This document shows, in pieces, positions 25,148 to 32,831 of a DNA stretch of 64,000 nt. The position numbers and the translations under genes are program-made. Under the pieces are notes generated by a model, which worked only from the letters and a program-made list of their open reading frames with translations, made no database searches and was not told where the DNA came from. Numbering within the stretch: position 1 is the first letter of the stretch; each line of letters opens with the position of its first letter. The stretch covers positions 186,001 to 250,000 of the forward strand of contig NZ_QXFN01000003.1 in NCBI RefSeq assembly GCF_004886325.1, given 5' to 3'. The DNA is from Cellulomonas telluris. Its GTDB lineage: Bacteria; Actinomycetota; Actinomycetes; Actinomycetales; Cellulomonadaceae.

Positions 25148-26014
25148 TCACCCGTCGTCCCGGCGCCGCCAGCGGAACGTCCGGACCCCGACGACCAGAC
25201 CCGCCACGAGCCACGCGACCAGCACCGCCGCGGTCGCGCCGTGCTGCCACGATCCCGACGGCTCGAGGACCTGCGCCTCGTCGGGCAGGAACACCGACCG
25301 CATGCCCTGCACGAGCCACTTGAGCGGGAACAGGCCCGCGACCTGCTGCATCCACCCGGGCAGCTCGTCGAACCGGAAGAACACCCCCGAGATGAACTGC
25401 AGCACGAGCACGATCGGCATGACGACGGCCGTGACCGACCGTCCCGAGCGCGGCACGGAGGAGAACGCGACGCCGCAGACCGAGCCCGCGGCCGTGCCGA
25501 GCACGGCCACCCAGGCGAAGGTCCACCAGCGGCCCGGGTCGTCGGGCAGCGGGACGTCGAACGCGACCGCGGCCACGAGCAGCAGGAGGGCCGTCTGGGC
25601 ACCCGTCGTGACGAGCACCTGCCCCGTCTTGCCGAGGAAGTACCCGGCGGCGGGCAGCGGGGTCGACCGCAGCCGCTTCAGCGTGCCGTCGTCCCGCTCG
25701 ACCGCGACGGAGATCGCGAGCGTCTGGAAGCTCGACAGCATGACGCCGGTCCCGAGCATGCCGGGCAGGAAGTACTGCGGGAACGTCACGCCCGAGCCGG
25801 CCAGCACCTCCTCCTGGCGCCCGAAGACGGTCGCGAAGATCGCGAGCATGAGCACGGGGTAGAGGAAGACGAACACCACCGCGTCGCGCTCGCGGGCGAA
25901 GCCCTTGACCTCCCACGCGGTCCGGGCGAGGGCCAGGCGCAGCAGGCCGGGCAGGCGGGGCGCGGCCGCCGGGCGGCTCCCGCGGACGGCGCGGTCGGAC
26001 GTGGTCGTGGTCAT
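25148..26014 (-). CDS. ABC-2 type transporter permease
   Basis: A 288-aa membrane protein with about six helices. Typical ABC-2 features are the amphipathic N-terminal segment before the first helix (VVFVFLYPVLMLAIFATVFG), the YFLPGMLGTGVMLSSFQTLA helix, the VERDDGTLKRLRSTPLPAAG coupling loop, and the FISGVFFRFDELPGWMQ segment. It dimerises and works with the ATPase encoded just upstream, exporting drugs, lipids or peptides. The exact substrate is unknown. Start ATG 26014 overlaps the ATPase stop by four bases (ATGA), so the two are translationally coupled. The operon is followed by a sensor kinase/regulator pair on the same strand. Confidence 0.92.
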   Translation of the reverse strand: MTTTTSDRAVRGSRPAAAPRLPGLLRLALARTAWEVKGFARERDAVVFVFLYPVLMLAIFATVFGRQEEVLAGSGVTFPQYFLPGMLGTGVMLSSFQTLAISVAVERDDGTLKRLRSTPLPAAGYFLGKTGQVLVTTGAQTALLLLVAAVAFDVPLPDDPGRWWTFAWVAVLGTAAGSVCGVAFSSVPRSGRSVTAVVMPIVLVLQFISGVFFRFDELPGWMQQVAGLFPLKWLVQGMRSVFLPDEAQVLEPSGSWQHGATAAVLVAWLVAGLVVGVRTFRWRRRDDG

Positions 26015-26919
26015 CGGGACCCCTCCAGGACGTCGGTGCGGGCGGCGGGCGCGGTCACCGCGGGCGACGGCACCTCGCCGATGAGCTCGAGGTAGACGTC
26101 CTCGAGCGTGGGGCGCAGGACCTGCAGGCCCGGCACCTCGCCGAACCGCTCGGCGAGGCGCGCGACGAGCGCGGTCGGGGTGTCGGTCGCCTCCTCGTGC
26201 ACCGTGCCGTCGGCCGTCCACCGCACGCGGGCACGGCGGGCGGTGCGCCCGCCCAGGTCGGCCGGCGGCCCCTCGGCGACGACGCGCCCGCCCGCGACGA
26301 CGACCACCCGGTCGGCGAGGCGCTCGGCCTCGTCCAGGTAGTGCGTGGTGAGCAGGATCGTCGTGCCCTCGTCGCGCAGCCGCTCCACGAGGTCCCAGAA
26401 CTCCAGTCGGGCCTGCGGGTCGAAGCCGGTCGTCGGCTCGTCGAGGAACAGCAGCTCGGGGTCGCCGACGACGCCGAGCGCGACGTCCAGGCGCCGCCGC
26501 TGCCCGCCCGAGAGCTGCCGCGCCCGGGTCCCCGCCTTCTCGCGCAGCCCGACGGCGTCGATGACGTCCTCGGGGTCGCGCGGCGCCGGGTAGAACGTGG
26601 CGACGTGGTGCACGAACTCGCGGACCGTCGCCTCCGCCAGGTCCTCCGTGGACTGGAGCACCACGCCGAGGCGCGCACGCCACGCGCGGCCGGCGGAGGC
26701 CGGGTCCTCGCCGAGCACGCGCACGTGCCCGGCGTCGGCGCGGCGGAACCCCTCGAGCGTCTCGACGGTCGTCGTCTTGCCCGCCCCGTTCGGCCCGAGC
26801 AGGGCCACGATCTCCCCGTGCTCGACCCGCAGGTCGAGCCCGTCGACGGCGCGCTTGTCGCCGTAGGTCTTCCGCAGCCCGCGCACCTCGACGGCGGGGC
26901 TGCCGGTCGTCGTCGTCAT
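26011..26919 (-). CDS. ABC transporter ATP-binding protein (daunorubicin-resistance type)
   Basis: A 302-aa ATPase energising the adjacent permease. Walker A is LGPNGAGKTTT, the Q-loop is in GVVLQSTEDLAE, the signature is LSGGQRRRLDVALG, Walker B LLFLDEPTTGFDP, and the switch His is in LLTTHYLDEAE. A C-terminal regulatory extension (about 215-302) is typical of the DrrA/CcmA export group, with TLEDVYLELIGE at the end. Start ATG 26919 begins MTTTTGSPAVEVRGL, and the permease also begins MTTTTSD. The 143-base gap to the aminotransferase carries no clear promoter. Function is drug, antibiotic or lipid export, unspecified. Confidence 0.93.
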   Translation of the reverse strand: MTTTTGSPAVEVRGLRKTYGDKRAVDGLDLRVEHGEIVALLGPNGAGKTTTVETLEGFRRADAGHVRVLGEDPASAGRAWRARLGVVLQSTEDLAEATVREFVHHVATFYPAPRDPEDVIDAVGLREKAGTRARQLSGGQRRRLDVALGVVGDPELLFLDEPTTGFDPQARLEFWDLVERLRDEGTTILLTTHYLDEAERLADRVVVVAGGRVVAEGPPADLGGRTARRARVRWTADGTVHEEATDTPTALVARLAERFGEVPGLQVLRPTLEDVYLELIGEVPSPAVTAPAARTDVLEGSR

Positions 26920-27062
26920 GGCACCAGCGTCCGGCGGGGACGGGTGCCGGCGGGACGACCGCCCGGCCGTGCCCGCCGTCCACCGACCGGTGGACGGCGG
27001 CGTCCTCCGCGCGACGGCCCGCGTCAGGCCGGCGCCTGGGGTGGCTGCGTCAGGTGGGGGGG

Positions 27063-28298
27063 TCAGCGCGCCTCGCGGAGCAGGGCCTGCACGCGGCCCA
27101 CGCCCTCGACGAGGTCGTCGTCCCCGAGGGCGTAGGACAGGCGCAGGTACCCGCTCGGCCCGAACGCCTCGCCGGGCACGACCGCGACCTCCGCCTCCTC
27201 GAGGATCACCTCGGCCAGCTCCGCGGACGTCGTGGGCGTCCGGCCGCGGATCGTGCGGCCGAGCACGCCCTCGACGGACGGGTAGGCGTAGAAGGCGCCC
27301 TGCGGCGCGGGGCAGCGGACGCCGTCGATCGCGTTGAGCATCTCGACCATGCGCCGGCGGCGGCGGTCGAAGGCCGACCGCATCTCGTCGACGGCGGACA
27401 GGTCGCCGGTCAGCGCCGCGACGGCCGCGCGCTGCGACACGTTGGCGACGTTCGAGGTCAGGTGCGACTGGAAGTTCGTCGCGGCCTTGATGACGTCCGA
27501 CGGGCCGATCATCCAGCCCACGCGCCACCCGGTCATCGCGTACGTCTTCGCGACGCCGTTGAGCACGATCGTCGTGTCGGCGAGCTCGGGCACCGCGCGC
27601 ACCACGGGGGTGAACACCGCGTCGTCGTAGGTCAGGTGCTCGTAGATCTCGTCCGTGATGACCCAGATGCCGTGCTCGAGCGCCCAGCGGCCGATCTCGG
27701 CGGTCTGCTCCGGGGAGTAGACCGCGCCCGTCGGGTTCGAGGGCGAGTTGAACAGCAGCGCCTTCGTCCGGGGCGTGCGCGCCGCCTCGAGCTGCTCGAC
27801 GGTGACGAGGTACCCCTGGTCGACCCCGGCGAACACCTCGACGGGCTCGGCCCCGGTGAGGCGGATCGCCTCGGGGTACGTCGTCCAGTACGGCGCGGGC
27901 AGGAGCACCTCGTCGCCCGGGTCGAGCACGGCGGCGAACGCCTGGAACACGGCCTGCTTGCCGCCGTTCGTCACGAGCACGTCGGCCGGGCGCACGGCGT
28001 AGCCGGAGTCGCGCTCGGTCTTCGCGGCGATCGCCTCGCGCAGGGCCGGCAGGCCCGCGGCGGGGGAGTAGCGGTGGTTGACCGGGTCCTGGGCCGCCGC
28101 GACGGCGGCCTCGACGACGTACGCCGGCGTCGGGAAGTCGGGCTCGCCCGCGCCGAACCCGATGACGGGCCGGCCGGCGGCCTTGAGGGCCTTGGCGCGT
28201 GCGTCGACCGCCAGCGTGGCGGACTCCGCGATGGCGGCGAGGCGCGCGGAGACACGCGCGGGGGCGGACGTCGTCGTCGGGGTGCTCTGCTCGCTCAC
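27063..28298 (-). CDS. Aspartate/pyridoxal-phosphate aminotransferase, class I
   Basis: A 411-aa PLP enzyme, probably aspartate aminotransferase, linking glutamate/2-oxoglutarate with aspartate/oxaloacetate. PLP contacts are [10 protein letters not shown] (phosphate region), [32 protein letters not shown], and the Schiff-base Lys251 in [16 protein letters not shown]. The substrate-carboxylate Arg lies in GYLRLSYA near the C-terminus. The sequence belongs to the Igamma subgroup found in thermophiles and Actinobacteria. Start GTG 28298 begins [10 protein letters not shown]. The gene is transcribed away from tRNA-Trp/secE. The aspartate aminotransferase next to tRNA-Trp-secE-nusG is conserved in Actinobacteria. 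Confidence 0.92.
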   Translation of the reverse strand: MSEQSTPTTTSAPARVSARLAAIAESATLAVDARAKALKAAGRPVIGFGAGEPDFPTPAYVVEAAVAAAQDPVNHRYSPAAGLPALREAIAAKTERDSGYAVRPADVLVTNGGKQAVFQAFAAVLDPGDEVLLPAPYWTTYPEAIRLTGAEPVEVFAGVDQGYLVTVEQLEAARTPRTKALLFNSPSNPTGAVYSPEQTAEIGRWALEHGIWVITDEIYEHLTYDDAVFTPVVRAVPELADTTIVLNGVAKTYAMTGWRVGWMIGPSDVIKAATNFQSHLTSNVANVSQRAAVAALTGDLSAVDEMRSAFDRRRRRMVEMLNAIDGVRCPAPQGAFYAYPSVEGVLGRTIRGRTPTTSAELAEVILEEAEVAVVPGEAFGPSGYLRLSYALGDDDLVEGVGRVQALLREAR

Positions 28299-28396
28299 CC
28301 GGCCATCCTGGCAGAGGGCGGTGGTGGCGTCCGCCCGATTCCGCCGGCCGGGCGGGCGGCTCGCGGGGGCGGCGCGGAGGCCGTCCCGCGCACGGG

Positions 28397-28426
28397 TTCG
28401 ACCCAGCGGCGTCGGTCGCGTAGAGT
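28397..28426 (+). promoter_or_regulatory. Promoter of tRNA-Trp/secE/nusG
   Basis: TTCGAC (28397-28402) and TAGAGT (28421-28426) with an 18-base spacer, 85 bases upstream of tRNA-Trp. It is the best candidate start for the tRNA-Trp-secE-nusG unit. Confidence 0.6.
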
Positions 28427-28510
28427 GGAGCCTCGGCGGTTGACGTCCGCCATGATGAGCCACGCCCGGAGCCGGGCGTCCGGCGGGTCGTGGCGAGCAG
28501 CAGCCGCCGT

Positions 28511-28583
28511 AGGGCAGTGGCGCAATTGGTAGCGCAGCGGTCTCCAAAACCGCAGGTTGCAGGTTCGAGTCCTGTCTGCCCTG
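28511..28583 (+). tRNA. tRNA-Trp (anticodon CCA)
   Basis: Acceptor AGGGCAG/CTGCCCT (28511-28517 with 28576-28582) and discriminator G28583. Loop CTCCAAA gives anticodon CCA. The T arm holds GGTTCGAGTCC. 73 nt, CCA not encoded. It is the first element of the conserved tRNA-Trp-secE-nusG-rplKA string. Confidence 0.97.
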
Positions 28584-28760
28584 CGCACGCGGACCGGTCC
28601 GGGCCGTCGAGCTTCTCGAGGTCCGGTCCGGGTCGCGAGCAGGACCGCCGGACGGTCCGGCGCGTCGCGTCGGCCCGCTCGCGCGTCCGATCGACCCGGG
28701 TGCGCTGCGCCCGAGTCACGGGACACCGTCATCCGACGGTCACGAGACAAGGGGCCAGAC

Positions 28761-29039
28761 GTGAGCGATACCGCTGCCGCTGCGGCGTCCGACGCCGAGG
28801 GCTCGGCCCCGCGCCGGGGCGAGTCGCCGCGCCGCGAGGAGACCCGCCGGGGCCTGTTCGCCCGCATCGCGCTCTTCGTGCGCCAGGTCGTCGCCGAGCT
28901 CAAGAAGGTCGTCCGCCCGACGCGCCAGGAGCTGGGCACCTACACGACCGTCGTGCTCGTCTTCGTCGCCGTCGTGATGCTGTTCGTGACGCTCGTCGAC
29001 CTGGGCATCGGTCAGCTGACGTTCTGGCTCTTCGGGTGA
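28761..29039 (+). CDS. secE: Preprotein translocase subunit SecE
   Basis: A 92-aa single-span membrane protein that clamps SecY in the Sec channel. The N-terminal about 30 residues are low-complexity and charged. The conserved amphipathic helix [19 protein letters not shown] (about 44-62) precedes one transmembrane helix, [20 protein letters not shown]. Start GTG 28761 follows AAGGGG at 28749-28754. It is 177 bases downstream of tRNA-Trp, a gap in which no other element is clear. The short actinobacterial form with one helix is normal in length. It will pair with the SecY whose gene starts at the end of this window. Confidence 0.95.
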   Translation: MSDTAAAAASDAEGSAPRRGESPRREETRRGLFARIALFVRQVVAELKKVVRPTRQELGTYTTVVLVFVAVVMLFVTLVDLGIGQLTFWLFG

Positions 29040-29139
29040 GCCGGGCCGGCGCGAGCCGGCCGAACCACCCCCGCGGCGCGGGCGCCCGCGCACCCGCCGG
29101 CGCGCGCCGGACGAACCACCTCCAGAAAGCAGGTTGCAC

Positions 29140-29979
29140 GTGTCGCAGGACTCGTACGAGCCCACCCCGGCCGACGCCGAGCTGGCCGACGCCCTGACGT
29201 CCGTCGACGCCGTCGACGCCGGACCCGGGCACGAGGTCGACGACGAGCCGGCCGAGGTCGCGTCGGACGACGAGGCGACCGAGGGCGACGACGCGGTCGC
29301 CGCGCCCGCCGAGGAGGACGACGCGGTCGCCGCGCCGGTCGAGGAGGCCGCCGAGGAGGACGACGCGACGGACCCCGACGAGGACCCGGTCGCCGCGTTC
29401 AAGGCCAAGCTGCGCCGCCTGCCCGGCGACTGGTACGTCATCCACTCGTACGCCGGCTACGAGAACCGCGTGAAGGCGAACCTCGAGTCGCGCACGCAGT
29501 CCCTCAACATGGAGGACTACATCCACCAGGTGGAGGTCCCCATGGAGGAGGTCGTGGAGATCAAGAACGCGCAGCGCAAGATCGTCAAGCGCGTGCGGAT
29601 CCCCGGCTACGTCCTCGTCCGCATGGACCTCACCGACGAGTCGTGGGGCGCCGTCCGGCACACGCCGGGCGTCACCGGCTTCGTCGGCCACACGCACCAG
29701 CCGGTGCCGCTGACGCTCGACGAGGTCTTCTCGATGCTCGCGCCGTCGCTCGAGACGAAGGCGCCCGCGCAGCAGGCCACGAAGGCCGCCGCGAAGCCCG
29801 TCGAGGTCGACTTCACGGTCGGGGAGTCGGTCACCGTCACCGACGGCGGCCCCTTCGACACGCTGCCCGCGACGATCTCCGAGATCAACGTCGAGAGCCA
29901 GAAGCTCAAGGTCCTCGTCTCGCTCTTCGGCCGGGAGACCCCGGTCGAGCTGTCCTTCAGCCAGGTCTCGAAGATCTGA
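29140..29979 (+). CDS. nusG: Transcription termination/antitermination factor NusG
   Basis: A 279-aa RNA-polymerase-binding factor. Residues 1 to about 90 are an Ala/Asp/Glu-rich, highly acidic extension, including a repeated DDAVAAP block. The NGN domain follows ([20 protein letters not shown] ... [20 protein letters not shown]), and the KOW domain ([20 protein letters not shown] ... SFSQVSKI) ends the protein. GTG 29140 is preferred over TTG 29134 because AAGCAGG lies 6 bases upstream of it. NusG stimulates pausing and couples transcription to Rho or ribosomes. The acidic extension is longer than in Gram-negative NusG (about 180 aa) but is usual in this phylum. Confidence 0.96.
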   Translation: MSQDSYEPTPADAELADALTSVDAVDAGPGHEVDDEPAEVASDDEATEGDDAVAAPAEEDDAVAAPVEEAAEEDDATDPDEDPVAAFKAKLRRLPGDWYVIHSYAGYENRVKANLESRTQSLNMEDYIHQVEVPMEEVVEIKNAQRKIVKRVRIPGYVLVRMDLTDESWGAVRHTPGVTGFVGHTHQPVPLTLDEVFSMLAPSLETKAPAQQATKAAAKPVEVDFTVGESVTVTDGGPFDTLPATISEINVESQKLKVLVSLFGRETPVELSFSQVSKI

Positions 29980-29990
29980 CCTGCTGATCC

Positions 29991-30009
29991 GCCCCCGCGC
30001 TGCGGGGGC
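29991..30009 (+). terminator. Short hairpin between nusG and rplK
   Basis: GCCCCCGC (29991-29998) pairs perfectly with GCGGGGGC (30002-30009), loop GCT. There is no U tract. It may reduce readthrough between nusG and the L11-L1 pair or act as a processing site. Confidence 0.5.
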
Positions 30010-30062
30010 TGCAACCGGGTCATCGCCCACGGCGTCGGCCCACGACACGAACGGAAGGCACC

Positions 30063-30494
30063 ATGCCCCCCAAGAAGAAGGTCACCGGCCTGATCAAGCT
30101 CCAGATCAACGCCGGTGCCGCGACCCCTGCGCCGCCCATCGGCCCGGCGCTGGGTCAGCACGGCGTCAACATCATGGAGTTCTGCAAGGCGTACAACGCG
30201 GCGACCGAGTCGCAGCGCGGCAACGTCATCCCCGTCGAGATCACGGTGTACGAGGACCGCTCGTTCACCTTCATCACGAAGACGCCGCCGGCCGCCGAGC
30301 TGATCAAGAAGGCCGCGGGCGTGGCCAAGGGCTCCCCGACGCCGCACACGACGAAGGTCGCGTCGCTGACGAAGGACCAGGTCCGCGAGATCGCGAGCAC
30401 CAAGCTCGAGGACCTCAACGCGAACGACCTCTCCGCCGCCGAGAAGATCATCGCCGGCACCGCGCGCTCCATGGGCATCACCGTCCAGGACTGA
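30063..30494 (+). CDS. rplK: 50S ribosomal protein L11
   Basis: A 143-aa protein of the GTPase-associated centre, binding 23S rRNA with L10/L12 and involved in EF-G function and the stringent response. The N-terminal domain starts [20 protein letters not shown] with [20 protein letters not shown] (the proline-rich thiostrepton-contact helix). The C-terminal RNA-binding domain carries [20 protein letters not shown] and ends [10 protein letters not shown]. The length is standard. ATG 30063 follows GGAAGG. It is followed by rplA 101 bases later, the usual L11-L1 pair. Confidence 0.98.
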   Translation: MPPKKKVTGLIKLQINAGAATPAPPIGPALGQHGVNIMEFCKAYNAATESQRGNVIPVEITVYEDRSFTFITKTPPAAELIKKAAGVAKGSPTPHTTKVASLTKDQVREIASTKLEDLNANDLSAAEKIIAGTARSMGITVQD

Positions 30495-30509
30495 GCGCCC
30501 GCTCGACCC

Positions 30510-30533
30510 CGGCCCGGGCACCCGTCCGGGCCG
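30510..30533 (+). other. Intercistronic hairpin between rplK and rplA
   Basis: CGGCCCGG (30510-30517) pairs with CCGGGCCG (30526-30533) around an 8-base loop. It could be part of an L1-binding autoregulatory element or a simple RNA processing site. The sequence alone does not decide. Confidence 0.35.
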
Positions 30534-30595
30534 ACCCCAGTGGCAGGGCCCTGTGCGGCCCGTTCGACCACGACTGCTGACAGGAGAACAGGCAG

Positions 30596-31315
30596 ATGCC
30601 GAAGCACAGCAAGGCGTACCGCTCCGCGCTCGAGAAGATCGAGCCGGGCCGCGTCTACGCCCCCCTCGAGGCCGTGCGCCTCGCCCAGGCGACGTCGACC
30701 ACCAAGTACGACGCGACCGTCGAGGTCGTGTTCCGCCTCGGTGTCGACCCGCGCAAGGCGGACCAGATGGTCCGCGGCACGGTCAACCTCCCGAACGGCA
30801 CGGGCAAGACCGCCCGCGTCATCGTCTTCGCCGTCGGCGAGCGTGCCGAGCAGGCGCGCGCCGCGGGTGCGGACGAGGTCGGCGGCGACGAGCTCATCGC
30901 CAAGGTCGCCGACGGCTACACGGACTTCGACTCCGCGGTCGCCACGCCCGACCTCATGGGCAAGGTCGGCCGCCTCGGCAAGGTCCTCGGTCCCCGCGGC
31001 CTCATGCCGAACCCGAAGACCGGCACCGTGACGATGGACGTGGCCAAGGCCGTGTCCGACATCAAGGGCGGCAAGATCGAGTTCCGTGTCGACCGCCACG
31101 CGAACCTGCACTTCATCATCGGCAAGACGTCGTTCTCCGACGTCCAGCTGGTGGAGAACTACGCGGCGGCGCTCGACGAGATCCTGCGTCTGAAGCCGGC
31201 GGCGTCGAAGGGTCGCTACATCACGAAGGCGACGATCTCGACGACGAACGGCCCGGGCATCCTGCTCGACCAGAACAAGACGCGGAACCTCACCGTGGAG
31301 GAGGACGCGGCCTGA
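30596..31315 (+). CDS. rplA: 50S ribosomal protein L1
   Basis: A 239-aa protein of the L1 stalk, which guides deacylated tRNA out of the E site, and usually the translational repressor of its own operon. It begins [20 protein letters not shown]. The L1 signature is at [20 protein letters not shown] and [19 protein letters not shown], and the protein ends with [20 protein letters not shown]. The length is standard. ATG 30596 follows GGAGAA. It is the last gene of this unit, with a 17-bp terminator downstream. rplJ, which often follows directly in bacteria, is 5.8 kb away because an accessory cassette lies between. Confidence 0.98.
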   Translation: MPKHSKAYRSALEKIEPGRVYAPLEAVRLAQATSTTKYDATVEVVFRLGVDPRKADQMVRGTVNLPNGTGKTARVIVFAVGERAEQARAAGADEVGGDELIAKVADGYTDFDSAVATPDLMGKVGRLGKVLGPRGLMPNPKTGTVTMDVAKAVSDIKGGKIEFRVDRHANLHFIIGKTSFSDVQLVENYAAALDEILRLKPAASKGRYITKATISTTNGPGILLDQNKTRNLTVEEDAA

Positions 31316-31332
31316 CGCCCGTCCCCCTCGTC

Positions 31333-31370
31333 ACGACGGCCCGGCACCCCGAGGGGTGCCGGGCCGTCGT
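31333..31370 (+). terminator. Terminator after rplA
   Basis: A 17-bp perfect stem, 31333-31349 with 31354-31370, and a 4-base loop. It separates the L11-L1 unit from the accessory cassette. The rest of 31371-31611 shows no gene. Confidence 0.8.
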
Positions 31371-31611
31371 GCGTCCTGCGACCGCGGGGAGAACTCGCCG
31401 ACCCGGGGTGGTTCGCGCCGGCACACCGCCGCGCGTGCTCCGTCGCCGGCTCGCCGCGCTCCTGCCCGACACCGCGGCCGCCCGGTAGCACGTCGGAACG
31501 TCGTGAACGGACGAACCGCGCACGAGGGTGCGCCCTCCGGGGCCAGCCCTCGCCGCCCGCAGGTCGACGAGGGCTGGCCGGCACGTCAGCAGGGCGCGCC
31601 CGTGCCGCTCC

Positions 31612-32136
31612 TCACCACGCGAGCCACTCGGTGACGCAGACCCCGTACGCGCTCGTGCACAGCAGCCGCACCGGCCCCTCGGGGTGCGCCTCGATGCGGA
31701 AGTAGCCCACCTCGTCGGTGTCGGTCGACGCGACGTCCCCGTCCGGGCGGCGCAGCGTGACCCGGCCCGGCCGGGCAGGGATGAGCTGACCCTCCACGGC
31801 TCGCTCACCCACCTCCACCTCGACACCCACGCCGTCGCCCTCGAAGACGAGGGTGCGCGACGGCTGGCCCGAGCGGTCGCGCACGCCGGCGAGGGGCGCG
31901 TGGCCGAGCGAGTCGTGGACGAGGCCGAGCAGCAGCAGGTCGGCGTCGAGCTCCTCGCGCAGCGCGAGCATGCCGCGGTGCGCGGAGTAGGCGACACGGG
32001 CGGTCGCGGCGACCTGCTCGCGCAGTGCCGCCTCGGCGAGCGCCTCGCGCAGCTCCGCGGCGAGCCGGTCGTCGTCCGGCCACAGCCCGTCGGGGAGCCC
32101 GTCGGGCCCGTGCGTGTCATCCGAGTGCCAGGACAT
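31612..32136 (-). CDS. Uncharacterised 174-aa protein coupled to the ECF sigma gene
   Basis: No family is recognised with certainty. It starts MSWHSDDTHGPDGLPDG. Residues 20-75 look helical and charged (LAAELREALAEAALREQVAA). From about 88 the pattern becomes beta-rich, with VEVGERAVEGQLIPARPGRV and TDTDEVGYFRIEAHPEGPV resembling a carboxypeptidase-regulatory/Ig-like sandwich. There is no signal peptide or membrane helix, and no zinc HxxxCxxC motif of classical anti-sigma factors. Its ATG lies 20 bases inside the 3' end of the ECF sigma gene, so the two are translationally coupled. It may be an anti-sigma factor, a sigma cofactor, or the substrate of the neighbouring proteases. All three are inferences from position. 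Confidence 0.7.
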   Translation of the reverse strand: MSWHSDDTHGPDGLPDGLWPDDDRLAAELREALAEAALREQVAATARVAYSAHRGMLALREELDADLLLLGLVHDSLGHAPLAGVRDRSGQPSRTLVFEGDGVGVEVEVGERAVEGQLIPARPGRVTLRRPDGDVASTDTDEVGYFRIEAHPEGPVRLLCTSAYGVCVTEWLAW

Positions 32137-32758
32137 CGCGGCCCCCTTCGCCGAGTGCGGCGCCGCTGGGCGCCGCGAGGTAGCTGGTCATGGCCGCCGT
32201 CCGCCGCAGCCTCGCGAGCCCACGCTGCCGGGTCGGCCCGATCGAGCCCACCGGGATGCCGAGCTGCGCCGACACCTCCTGGTAGCTGGGTGGTGGGTCG
32301 GTCGCGAGCAGGAGGAGCAGCTCGCGCTGGTGGCTGGGCAGCTCGTCGAGCGCAGCGTGCAGCGCGGCGTACCGCTCCGAGCGGAGCAGCTCGCTGTCCA
32401 GCTCGGTGTCGTCCTGCGCGTCGAAGTGGCCCGTGGTGGGGTCGACCGGCACGGACCGGCGGCTGAGGTTCGCCGTGCGGATGCACTCGTGGCGGGTCGC
32501 GGTGGCGATCCACCCGGGCAGGGCCGCGGGCTCCCGCAGGTCGGCGAGGTGCTCGAGCAGGTTGAGCCACACCGTCTGGGCCACGTCCTCGGCCTGCTGG
32601 GGCGTGAGCCGGAACTGGCGCACGCGCGCCATCACGAGGTTGGTGTGCCGGTGCACGATCTCGGCCCAGGACAGCTCGTCGCCGGCGAGCGCACCGCTCA
32701 CGAGTCGGCTCGTCGACCGTTCCGCATACGGTTCGCCCATCTCCTGCGCGCTGTTCAT
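32117..32758 (-). CDS. ECF-type RNA polymerase sigma factor
   Basis: A 213-aa sigma-70 family factor with only regions 2 and 4. Region 2 (about 24-95) includes LTPQQAEDVAQTVWLNLLEH (the -10 recognition helix area) and LPGWIATATRHECIR. Region 4 (about 138-186) holds LPSHQRELLLLLATDPPPSY and the helix-turn-helix EVSAQLGIPVGSIGPTRQRG. A short Ala/Gly-rich tail follows region 4. ATG 32758 was chosen because GAAGGGA lies 5 bases upstream, and an in-frame upstream start at 32830 has no such site. It directs RNA polymerase to a small set of promoters that cannot be identified here. It lies between the subtilisin gene (73-base gap) and the overlapping 174-aa gene, all on one strand. Confidence 0.92.
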   Translation of the reverse strand: MNSAQEMGEPYAERSTSRLVSGALAGDELSWAEIVHRHTNLVMARVRQFRLTPQQAEDVAQTVWLNLLEHLADLREPAALPGWIATATRHECIRTANLSRRSVPVDPTTGHFDAQDDTELDSELLRSERYAALHAALDELPSHQRELLLLLATDPPPSYQEVSAQLGIPVGSIGPTRQRGLARLRRTAAMTSYLAAPSGAALGEGGRDVLALG

Positions 32759-32831
32759 CGCGCTTCCCTTCGGTGTGTCCGCTTTGTCCCGGACGCCATC
32801 ATCCCGCTCGACGAGGCACGTGCCCAGCACC

